Shown here piece by piece: positions 45,606 through 55,893 of a stretch of DNA of 64,000 bases. The notes under the pieces are model-generated. The model was not told the origin of the DNA, made no database searches, and saw nothing but the letters and a program-made list of their open reading frames with translations. Source of the DNA: Aralia elata (Eukaryota > Streptophyta > Magnoliopsida > Apiales > Araliaceae); the NCBI GenBank assembly GCA_034770075.1, contig CM068380.1, forward strand, positions 26,474,005 through 26,538,004, in the 5' to 3' direction. Position 1 is the stretch's first letter; each line of letters starts with the position of its first letter. Both the position numbers and the translations under genes were made by a program.

Positions 45606-47364
45606 GCAATACAAAGATTCAACAAATAATTGAGGGTAATTCTGCATCATTTGCGCTTCGAGTTCCCACGTTGCTTCTTCAGCACTGTGGTTCCTCCAGA
45701 TTACCTTTACAGAAGGTATCACTTTATTTCTAAGAAGTTGCTCTTTCCTGTCTACTATTTGTACAGGTATCTCTTCATAGGATAAATCTTTCTCGAATTG
45801 TATAGGTTCATATTCAATGACATGTTTATAGTCAGACGTATACGGTCGTAGCACCGATATGTGGAAGACATTGTGAATATGACCTAACTCAGGAGGTAAA
45901 GCGACCTCATAAGCCACCTTGCCTATTCGTTTCATCACTTCAATAAACCGCGGACTCAGCTTACCCTTTTTACCAAATCTGATTTTTCCCTTCCAGGGAG
46001 ATACTTTGAGAAACACAAAGCTCCCGACTTCAAATTTGCGATTTTGTCGGTGTTGATCAGCATACTTCTTCTACTTGTCTTGAGCGGCTATCAATCTGGC
46101 TCTTATCACCTTGACAATTTCAGTAGTTTGTTGTACCAGCTCGGGTCCCAATAGTTGTCGTTCACCAACTTCATCCCAGCATAATGGAGTTCTGCATTTC
46201 CTTCCGTACAATGCTTCGTAGGGCGGCATGCCGATAATAGCGTGATGACTATTGTTGTAAGCAAACTCGACCAGAGGTAAATGATCATCCCAGTTGCCTT
46301 TAAAATCCATGACGCACGCCCGAAGCATATCCTCCAACGTTTGAATTGTTCTTTCGCTCTGGCCATCGGTTTGAGGATGATAGGTTGTACTCATTCTCAA
46401 CTGTGTCCCCAAACAAGCTTGCAAACTCCTCCAAAACTTGGACGTAAACCGTGGATCTCGATCTGAAACTATTGATACTGGAACTCCATGCCTTAAGATA
46501 ATCTCTTTGACATATAACTTTGCCAGCTGATCCAAAGTGAATCGGATTTTGATAGGCAAGAAATGCGCTGATTTCGTTAATCTGTCAACTATGACCCATA
46601 TTGCGTCATATCCCTTCTGAGTAGTTGGAAGCCCTACCACAAAATCCATTGTGATATGCTCCCACTTCCATTCTGGTATCTCCAAGGGTTGTAACAAACC
46701 ACTTGGTCGTTGATGCTCAGCTTTGACTCTCTGACAAGTGAGACACTTTGCAACACAGTCAGCAACCTCTCTTTTCATGTTTGGCCACCAAAAATGTTAT
46801 CGAAGATCCTGGTACATCTTTGTGCTTCCCGGGTGAACCGAAAATCGTGAACTGTGAGCTTCGTTCAAAATCTCCTCTCTGATTTCTGGCACTGATGGAA
46901 CCCAGATTCTGCCCTCAAATCTCAGCATTCCTTCGGTATCGATTTTGTATTTAAGCTCTTCACCTTCAAGCACTCTTTTCCGTATATTAATACACTCCTC
47001 ATCCTTGAGTTGCGCTTCCTTGACTTTGTCCACCAGAGTTGGTTGAGTTTCTATCTGGTATAATTTTTCATTAGGCTCTGCCAGACCCTTCACATAATTT
47101 TTCATTAGGCTCTGCCAAACCCTTCACCTCTAACTCCAATTTAGCCATCTCTGCTACGAGCTTCTCCTGATCAGTTAACAAAAATAGTTTCTCCCGACCT
47201 TTTCTACTCAAAGCGTCGGCAACCACATTAGCCTTTCCAGGATGGTATAGAATTTCACAGTCATAGTCTTTGATCAATTCTATCCATCTCCTCTGCCGCA
47301 TATTCAAATCCTTCTGTGTAAAAATATACTTCAGACTTTTATGGTCTGTGTATATTTCACACTT
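45519..47364 (-). pseudogene. pol: Tekay pol, RNase H-integrase-chromodomain part, broken
   Basis: Continues from the stop at 47365-47367. RNase H end: MNMRQRRWIELIKDYDCEIL and VADALSRK. Then a 34-bp tandem duplication (47060-47127) shifts the frame. Integrase has the zinc-finger end CLTCQRVKAEHQRPSG, catalytic D (TMDFVVGLP), D (VSDRDPRF) and E (TDGQSERTIQ), and GMPPYEALYG. The tail has KVSPWKGKIRFGKKGKLSPR and a chromodomain (IPVQIVDRKEQLLRNK, VIWRNHSAEEATWE), thought to direct integration to marked chromatin. Stops lie at 46797-46799 and 46071-46073, the latter in a position usually Gln. Confidence 0.88.
47060..47127 (-). repeat. 34-bp tandem duplication inside Tekay pol
   Basis: Units 47060-47093 and 47094-47127 differ by one base. 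The unit length is not a multiple of three, so VKGLAEPNEK is read twice, once before and once after a frame change. It breaks the polyprotein between RNase H and integrase. Confidence 0.93.
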
Positions 47365-50142
47365 CTACCCATAGAGATAGTGCCTCCAGATTTTTAAAGC
47401 AAACACCACGGCTGCTAACTCCAAATCATGGGTCGGATACCCTTTTTCATAGTCTTTTAGTTGGCGAGATGCATATGCAATAACCTTACCATTCTGCATC
47501 AGCACACAACCAAGTCCTTTATGCGATGCGTCGCTATATACCACAAAATTCCCTGTAGTATCTGGCAAAGACAACACAGGTGCCGAACTTAGTCTCTTCT
47601 TTAGTTCTTGGAAACTCGCTTCGCACTTCTCCGTCCAAACAAACTTCACTGATTTTCTTGTTAAATTCGTTAACGGAGTGGCGATCCTACAAAAATCTTG
47701 AATAAAACGCCTGTAGTATCCTGCCAAACTCAAGAAACTCCTTACTTCTGACGGTGTCTTCGGTTGATCCCAGTTCATCACAGCTTCCACTTTTGCTGGA
47801 TCCACCGAAATCCCGTCTTTATCGATCACATGTCCAAGAAATTGAACATGCTCCAACCAAAATTCGCACTTCAAAAATTTTGCATATAATTTCTCCTTCC
47901 TTAACGCCTCCAACGTCACCCTCAAATGCTCCACGTGTTCTTCTTGAGTTTTGGAGTAAACCAAAATGTCGTCTATGAATACCACCACAAACTTATCCAG
48001 AAATGGTTTGAACACCCTATTCATTAAGTCCATGAATGCTGCAGGTGCATTCGTTAAACCAAATGACATAACCAAAAACTCATAGTGACCATATTTGGTT
48101 CGAAACGCCGTCTTTGGTATGTCTTCTTTTCTCACCTTCAATTGATGGTACCCACTTCGTAAATCTATCTTTGAAAAATATCTTGCTCCCTTCAGTTGGT
48201 CAAACAGGTCATCGATCCTTGGCAATGGATACTTGTTTTTAATCGTGACCTTGTTCAACTCTCTATAATCAATGCAAAGCCGCATTGACCCATCCTTCTT
48301 CTTAACAAACAATACCGGTGCTCCCCACGGCGAAACGCTCGGTTGAATATACTTCTTATCTAGCAGCTCTTGCAGCTGCAACATTAACTCCTTCATTTCT
48401 ACCGAAGCCATTCGATACGGGGCTTTCGATATAGGGGCCGTTCCCGGTGCTAAATCAATTACAAACTCGATTTCCCTATCTGGCGGTAATCCTGACAAAT
48501 CATCAGGACATACATCCGCAAAATCCCTAACTACTGGTATCTCCTCCAGTTTTGCACCCACCTTTCGGGTATCAACTATGTAGGCTAGATATCCTACACA
48601 TCCTTGTTTCAACATCTTTCTGGCTTGCACCATCGTCAGACAACTCGTTTGTCTAGGTGACTTGCTGCCATAAACCACTACCTTTGACTGAGTCATAAGG
48701 TTTACACACTTCTTTTGACAGTCAATAACTGCCCCATGGTTAAACAACCAATCCATACCCAAAATAACATCAAACTCCCAAAGACAAATTGGGATCAAGT
48801 TTACTGTCATCACACGACCCTTAATATCTACCTGACAGTTCTTGTGGACAAACTTAACAGGAATCACCTCCCTATTCGCAATTTCTATGTTCATAGGGTA
48901 ATCTAATTCTTCCTGAGGTAACTCTAATTTCTTAGCAAAATCATCGGATATAAATGAGCAAGTAGCACCCAAGTCAAACAATACATAAGCATTAACATTA
49001 TTGACTGGAATGATACCTGACACTACATCCTTTGACTGCACAACATCCTGCACCGTCATGTTGAATGTTCGAGCAGTAGGTCGATTGGGCTGCGTGGGTC
49101 CTGTGATAGTCAGATTGCCTCCACCACCGCTGTTTCCCTTTCCTGAACTGGCTCCACCTGTAGTTGCTTTCTTAGGGCACTCCCGAGCAAAGTGATCCTT
49201 CGACCCGCAGATGAAACATGCTCCTTTCTTTGGATTAGGGCAATTTGGCGCAATATGCCCCTCCTGCCCGCAGTTGAAGCACACCCTCTTACCTTTCAAA
49301 CAAGCACCCATATGGCTCTTTCCACAGTTACTGCACACCTCCATCTTCTTCTTCTGATTACCCTGCTGACTTCCCGCAGAGTTACTATCATTCCATTTCC
49401 TCTTCTGGCTACTGCCCCCATGGCTACCACTTGCCTTGTTTTCACTCTCATTCTTCTTCTTCCTCTGCTCCTGATTGTATTTTGACAGAGCATCACTGCC
49501 TCCTTCAGTAATAATTGCCTTCTCTAGCACCGCCGCAAACGAGTTCAGTTGAAACAACGAAACTCGACTATATAACCAAGGCTTCAATCCCTGCTCAAAT
49601 CTCCTAGCTTTTTGCTCATCCGTGTTGACTTGGTATGGCGCAAACCGCGCCAGATCATTAAACTTTGCAGCATATTCAGGTACTGTCATGGTACCTTACT
49701 TCAGTTCCAGAAACTGCACCTCCATTTGATTTTGAGCACTTGCCGGAAAGTAGGTCTCGAAAAACATCTCTTTAAATCGCTCCCACGTAATAATCCCTTG
49801 GCCACCTCGAGTCTTATTTGCTTGCCACCAGTAGCTAGCTTCTGATTTCAGCATAAAGGTTGCAAATGCCGTCTTTTGATCCTCATTGACCCTAGCGACA
49901 TCAAACACCTTCTCCATCTCCATGACCCATGTTTGAGCCTCTATCGGATTCATAGACCCGTGATATTCCGGAGGTCCGACAGCCTTGAAGTCTTTAAAGG
50001 TTGTAGCCTGAGCTTGTGGTTGATTTGCAAAGGCTCCTGTTAGCAGATTCACCAGCTGTTGCATTGGGTTGGCGTTGGCTTCTTCGTTATTAGTAGATCC
50101 CTTAGGGGTCTGTTGACGTATTGGTTGTCTTCTTGGCGGCAT
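47365..50142 (-). pseudogene. gag-pol: Tekay gag-protease-RT, one frame with stops
   Basis: Gag starts MPPRRQPIRQQTPKGS at ATG 50142, typical of Tekay/Del. The core has MNPIEAQTWVMEMEKVF and WERFKEMFFETYFP, then a stop at 49696-49698. Two canonical zinc knuckles follow, CFNCGQEGHIAPNC and CFICGSKDHFAREC, plus a partial one (CSNCGKSHMGAC). The protease has FDLGATCSFIS: Leu where the catalytic triad DSG/DTG needs Ser or Thr, a likely inactivating change. RT has LCIDYRELNK, SFGLTNAPAAFMDLMN and the catalytic FIDD. The frame stops at 47365-47367 in early RNase H (RHYLYG). Confidence 0.9.
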
Positions 50143-50320
50143 CGTACTGTTAAGAATTCTCGTTATTAGACTATTGCTCAATTACTTAAACATTTAAGTC
50201 TTAACTTAAACATTTATAAACAACACTTAACACGCAGTACAACTGATAAACTTTCACATTTTATTCATTAACTGCTTCAAAACATAATAGAGATAACATC
50301 GTAGTTATTTATATCATCTA

Positions 50321-50344
50321 TCCTGAAATCACAAAGTTTCAGGA
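50321..50344 (-). other. Perfect 8-bp hairpin in the Tekay pre-gag spacer
   Basis: TCCTGAAA and TTTCAGGA flank an 8-nt loop, between the coiled-coil ORF (ends 50404) and the gag start (50142). The rest of the 260-bp spacer is AT-rich and featureless. A cis-acting leader structure is possible but untested. Confidence 0.5.
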
Positions 50345-50403
50345 TTACATCATTATTCTATCCCATTATATAAACTGGGATTAACAACTTATTAACTAAC
50401 AAA

Positions 50404-51300
50404 TTAACTCATAAATTTCATAATAACATAACTAATCATAATCTCTGATGACATTCCACGACGCACAGCTTCCTGGCATTCCTGCTCCATAATGTGTGTC
50501 ATCATCCTTCGATCCATCATATCTGGATGACGATGAACTCGATCCTGAGTTCTGTCTATCATGGTGTGAAAAATGTACTCCATCTCATCAATCTTAGCCT
50601 TCTTTGATCGCACCTCACACTCAACTCTATCTGCACGATCAGCCTCTCTTAACCAAACAGTTTCAGCTCTCGCCTGCTTAGCTGACACCTCTTTCAACTC
50701 TTCTCGGACAATTTCATCCCTGGCTATCCACTGTCCGCGTCGATACTCAGACTGTGCTAGCCTCTGCTCAGCCTCTACAAGACGTGATGAAAGGTCTTGG
50801 ATCTCAGCATCCTTCTACTCTAAAGTGGTTTACCGTTCTGCAGCCTGTTCCTCTAACTCCTCCTTTTCACTCTCTACATGAACCAGCTTCCACTCCACAT
50901 CTCCAAGATGTATATCGAGCTCCTCAATCGCACTGCTCTTCTGCTCCAAGGCAGTTTGTCGCTCGGCCAACTGCCTCTCTAACTCCTCCACTCTATCCTG
51001 CAACTCTATGTTGCGATCATACACCTGCTCGTACATCTGAACACCCAAAGTAGATAGTGATATCTCCTCAGGGTCTTCCTCCTCCTCCTCAACCTCTTCA
51101 GGGTCCTCCTCAGGATCCTCCTCGGGGTCCTCCTCAGGATCCTCCTCAGGGTCCTCCTCAGGATCAGTCTCAGGCTCACACTCGTAACCTGTAACTGTAA
51201 CCAATGGAGATGGCTCCCTCTGCACTAGCTGCTCATGAACTACGTGAATATCTCGGGGCTCCTCCTCCCTAGTCTGGCTGGGCTCTCCTCTATCAGTCAT
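50404..51300 (-). pseudogene. Extra coiled-coil ORF upstream of gag in the Tekay element
   Basis: ATG 51300 lies about 200 nt downstream of the PBS. The frame covers 298 codons to a stop at 50404, with two internal stops (50830-50832, 50815-50817) that both replace Gln in a repeated ERQTALEQK-like heptad context. Order: polar N-terminus (MTDRGEPSQTREEEPRD); acidic repeat of about six (D/E)DPEE units from a 15-bp tandem repeat (51098-51165); a long coiled coil (ELQDRVEELERQLAERQ...EELDIHLGDVEWKL); a Met/His-rich tail (HRHPDMMDRRMMTH). I do not recognise a family. It is not part of canonical Tekay Gag, which starts at 50142. It could be an acquired or lineage-specific accessory protein. Confidence 0.65.
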
Positions 51301-51502
51301 CCTGACAATAAAATTTTAAGTTTTAATTACTAATTGATAATACTCACGAGCACATAAGTTTGTAATCAAATAATTATTGTCTTTTATGAATTCCCGTAAT
51401 TCATTCCTTAGAACTTGATAAGAGTTTATCACCATTATATTCTCTATCTTCTAAAAGGCTACTACCCTAAGGTTTTCCCCACCTAAAGGTTCATAACCTA
51501 CA

Positions 51503-51514
51503 GCTCTGATACCA
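51503..51514 (-). other. Tekay primer-binding site
   Basis: On the minus strand TGGTATCAGAGC begins 3 nt after the 5' LTR end (51518), complementary to the initiator methionine tRNA 3' end. Confidence 0.9.
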
Positions 51515-51517
51515 ACC

Positions 51518-54289
51518 TGTGACACCCCGAAATCCAGGTACTTAATTCCAACTGATTTGGTGTTGACTATAACATACATTCAAAACTAACTACCCAATAA
51601 AATATCAATTAAATAAACTTAAAGAAACATCTTCCCAAAATGGGTTACATCTCCAAACTCTTAAACAAACAAATCCCAGGTTATCTTAACCTTAATACAT
51701 CAATGCGGAATAAAACATAATTTAAAACAAGTCTTGTTACAAATAATCATCAAGTAAATAGCAGGTCTTTAGCTATTTATGCATCTTGCCTTTGCTCGTG
51801 GACGGCTCGTCTGACTTTTTTGGCTTAGCTGCAATGTTTAATGCAAGAGTGAGCAAACAATTGCTCACAAGTACGATAACAATAACATTTAAATGAAATG
51901 GATTTCAACTGAGGAATAATAATTTTCTGAATCTCAGTCAATAAATGATCAAAGTTTAAAAGCTCGTTAGAATGCTCGATTCAAGGAAAAATAAATTTCA
52001 AGATTTAGAAATAATATCTGAGGGTCACAAGACCTCGAACTATGTCCTAGGTTGACAAGTATTTCTATTGTAACCTTTAACAGTCATATAGACTATGGAC
52101 CAACATCTCGTACTCAGGGGGATCAGCCCTTTGTACAATGTGTTGTGCACAAACATTTTAACGCTGTCGCGTAAGTAATCCCCTAAATTAGGGTTGTTCA
52201 TCTCAGTTTATCGTCTGAATCCATACCAAAAAGGAAATTGGCTTGGAATAAGTATAGGAAACATTCTAAGTCTTTGAAATCGCTCATCAACTAAGGACTA
52301 GTTGAATCAATAAGGGTTTGCTAATCTAATTCAATAGAGTTTGTTCAATAGAAACTATACTCGAAGTTTGAATAACAACAATGATTGGAATAAAGCTTGA
52401 GTATATAATCATGATAATAACCTTGCTTGAATATCAATAAACTAAGGTCAATAAGTTTGCTCAATATAAATAAACTTGTCTTGAATAAATTAACAAGTTA
52501 AAAGAGAACAACAACTTGCTATAAATAATTCTCAAGCTTAAGGAAAGAAAACTTGCTCAACGTAAAAGAAATAAGTTGAGATAAGGAACTTGCCTCAAGC
52601 GTAGATTACAATTAAATATCTCATGATCCTTAAACAACCTAAACATTTAATTGTAAAATGGTAATATAATTAGTCACAAGATTAAAAGCATTCTAAGCTT
52701 GCTCTTTCATCATAACATCTCATTTAGCATACCATAGTCAACAAGTACTATGTTATGATGAGAGTCTCGCCTGGGCGAAGTTATGCTTAAAAAATTTGTC
52801 ACCGGGGCGACGCTGCCGCCGGGGCGAAGAAATCAGTTCATTTCTCTCGCCGGGGCGAGAGACTCGACTGTCGTCTTCCCTAGCTCGCGAACCAGTGAAA
52901 ACTTAGGCCAAATTTGGCCAAATTTTCCGAATTCTACCATCTAGTAAACAAATTAAACATACCCAGACATCATATATGATACAAAACATTTACCCAACAT
53001 GTTTCTAATCAATCTGAGCATTATAAAACACATAATCAACCAATTTAAAACCAAAAATTCATTGTTAAAACCAAATATTCAAGTTTTAACCATTCTCATG
53101 AAATTAAACTCTGTAAATTCATTTTTCAACCAATTAAAACCATTCTTCCTGCATTATTCATGTTTTTCATCATACAATCATAAACAATTATTAATTAACC
53201 AATTAATAACCAAATTGAATCATCAATTTTCATACAAATATGCCATACATGAGATAAAGCTCTGTAAAACTAAGAACTCAATTATAAAGCATGTTTTCAT
53301 GAATTAATACCTCTATATTGATTATTAATCAACATATAATCATCTAACACATGATTACTACCAATTACAACAACTATAATCAAATAATTCATATACTCTA
53401 GCAATTGAATTCACATACAGTAACTAAAATTATACACAGTAGAATAAACCAAGAGGGAAAAAAAGAATTATACCTTCAATTGTTGTAAGAAAATTTGATT
53501 AAACTTCCTTGCTTGAATTCTTACTCCAATCACCAAGCTTCTCACACAATTTCTCTCTTTTCTCTCAACTCTCAAATTCACAGAGTTCTTTTCTTCCTCT
53601 CAAGCTCTATGTTTCTTCTTCTTTGTTTTTCTTTCTTTCTTTCTTAACTGACGTTCTTTTTAAAAAATAAAAACTGATGAAATAAAAACAAAATAAAAAC
53701 TGATGGAACGTATAATCTAATTAAATCATCAGTTATAAAAATTCAAAAGCCATAAGGCTTGTTTGGCAAATACAAAATAAAATAACCCATTATTCTAACT
53801 AAAGATCTTAAGACCTTGTTTGGTAAAACACAAATAAAATAACCCATTATTCCCAAACAAAGATCATAGGGCCTTGTTTGGTAAAACTGAATTAAACACT
53901 TTCTCATTTATTTTAATAAATCATCATAACATATAGTTTTAAATGTCACACTTCTAATTTAATTAAACTTATTATTAAATAAATTCAATTAAACCTTACT
54001 AACTCAAATAATAAATTTACTTAACCATTAACAATAACACCAAATGAATTATATTATTCAAATAAATTATTTATTCAAATAAATCTCTTCATCATCTAAT
54101 TTAATCATTAAATTAAATTAGAATAAACATAACAAATCACATTCAAATAACATTTAACATTATTAAACTCAACATATACCCACTTCACAAAAACTTAATA
54201 AATTATTTATTTAACTCAATAAATTAATAAAAATATTTATATAACTCAATAAATATTTTTATTCAATCATAAAAATTGTATTCGTTACA
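51518..54289 (-). repeat. Tekay 5' LTR (2772 bp)
   Basis: Pairs with 42572-45507. The shorter length is mostly due to a ~170-bp deletion at 52750-52761, filled by a 12-nt insert (see findings). Retains one exact CTCGCCGGGGCGAG word at 52846-52859. No gene. Confidence 0.92.
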
Positions 54290-55853
54290 TACGCGGTCCA
54301 CAAGTAATATAAGATAAGTAAAGTGTCAAACCCACGGGGAATTATGTTAAATAATTACCAAATATCAATCGCATGAAAAATTAATCTAATTTAAACAATG
54401 ATAATATGATTTGTTTTTGTTGTTGATTAAAACTAAATAAAGACAATTTAGAAACAACGTTTTGTTAAACACGGATAAAATTCAAGGTAAGAGAATCTAA
54501 GATTATAATTTCCCCCAACTCTTCATTTAAACATCATACTCTCTCTTATTTAGTAAATTAGAACATAAGAATTGTTATCCGAGAAGTCACTAGTATGTCT
54601 AAGCCTCTCTCGACGGTCAAATACGTATTTCCTATTGTGGTGTATAGATATATTTCTATTCTACACACTAACAAGAACCTCATATCAAGAACAATCAATA
54701 AGACACATGTCACGTAAAATCCCATTAACTATTCTATCAATTACCAACTTTCACAATAGAAATCATTAAGCAAATATTCTCAATTGGATACATGTGGTAT
54801 TTAGGTATATGTCTATCCTAAATACAATCAAATTATCAACCCTCAAGAACAATACATAAGACTCACGTCACATAATCTCATACATTATCCATCAAGAATA
54901 TCCAATTTTCACATGAATTCATAACTAGGTCTCAACTTATACTTCCTCTCTCAATTTCATATAAGTTACCAAGGTAATTACAGGCCAAGCAATTAATCCT
55001 TAAGCAAAGGTTATGAACTCCAATTCATGTAATGACTAACTACCATTCAAAGAGAGAGCATTCAATTTAAACTACAAGTTGGGTTCTATTGCAATCTTAG
55101 AATAAAAAGTTTAGCTCATATTCAATCTCAATAACATCATAATCTGATTATAGTACATGGTTTGGAATTACAAAATAAGAATGAAGAACTAAAACATATG
55201 AAGATACACCCCTTTTGTGATGAGATTCCCGAATTGGTGTGGTCTAGTTCCTCTTCTCCAGCTCTTGTCTTCCTATTTCGTGCTCCTATCCTCCTTCAGT
55301 TGGTGAATTGCAGATAGAATCCTTCTTCTTCCTCGTTTCCTTAGGTCCCAAGAGAACTAGGGTTTCCAAATGATATCCAATGGTATGTTCAATGATCTAG
55401 AATGATGCCCAATAGCTAGCACAATAACTCCCTGTATGCCAGATAATTTCATTCTCTCTCCTCATGTTACCGTTCCTGAAAATCCTCCCTTGGTGCGCCA
55501 CTTCTGTAGAACAAGACAAAGCCAGTCGCACCTGCAAAACGACGGGCTCGCCCCGGCGAGAAAAATGGCTTGGGGAGCTCGCCCCGGCGAGAAATTAAGC
55601 TTGGGGGGCTCGCCCTGGCGAGATCTCGCCCCGACGAGAAATTTAGCCTGGGGGGCTCGTCACGGCGAGGTCCTTCTTCCTGCTGGAATTACCCTTTTGC
55701 CCCTGAAAGTGCTAATCTCTGCCATGGTTGTCCAAGGCTGCTTCCTACATAACAAAAGCATGAAACAAGTAAATAGGCACCAGAAATACCCAAAGATAGC
55801 AAAGAATTGGGTCCAAAAGATATCTAATTCGTAGGTATAAAACCCACTCATCA
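54290..55853 (-). repeat. Element E 3' LTR, main part
   Basis: On the minus strand it starts TGATGAGTGGG at 55853, directly after the PPT, and reaches the Tekay insertion at 54290-54294 (TSD tacgc). It contains 'cgcggtccacaagtaat' near 54293 as in D's LTR, and a GC-word cluster at 55548-55669. The 132-codon plus-strand frame at 55436-55834 runs through those words and has no homolog I recognise. Total LTR is about 1.6 kb. Confidence 0.85.
55548..55669 (-). repeat. CTCGCCCCGGCGAG word cluster in the E LTR
   Basis: Exact words at 55548-55561 and 55578-55591. One- to three-base variants at about 55609, 55624 and 55656. On E's sense strand the word reads CTCGCCGGGGCGAG, the same string seen on the plus strand of the Tekay LTR. 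Confidence 0.88.
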
Positions 55854-55893
55854 AATACCCCCAAACTTAAGACTTTGCTTGTCCTCAAGCAAA
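55854..55893 (-). promoter_or_regulatory. Element E polypurine tract and AGGA-loop hairpin (HP2)
   Basis: On the minus strand TTTGCTTG-AGGA-CAAGCAAA (55874-55893), 5 nt, then AAGTTTGGGGGTATT (55854-55868) and the LTR start. Confidence 0.85.

Larger units (their letters stand above)
42572..54289 (-). mobile_element. Tekay/Del-type chromovirus (Ty3/gypsy) with extra coiled-coil ORF
   Basis: TSD tacgc (42567-42571 and 54290-54294). The LTRs are 42572-45507 and 51518-54289. On the minus strand the order is LTR, PBS, coiled-coil ORF, gag, PR, RT, RNase H, integrase, chromodomain, PPT, LTR. The order RT-RH-INT and a C-terminal chromodomain identify a gypsy chromovirus; 4.6 kb of gag-pol in one frame fits Tekay/Del. 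Coding parts carry several stops and one 34-bp duplication. The LTRs are about 98% identical by eye apart from one ~170-bp deletion, so the insertion is fairly young. Confidence 0.93.

Noticed and set aside
51503..51514. tRNA-Met-like sequence (also 6516, 21132, 32153) as tRNA genes
   Set aside because: Only the complement of the tRNA 3' end is present, immediately beside LTR ends; these are primer-binding sites.
55436..55834. 132-codon plus-strand frame in the E LTR as a gene
   Set aside because: It runs through the GC-word cluster antisense to the element; repeats of the word keep it open by chance.
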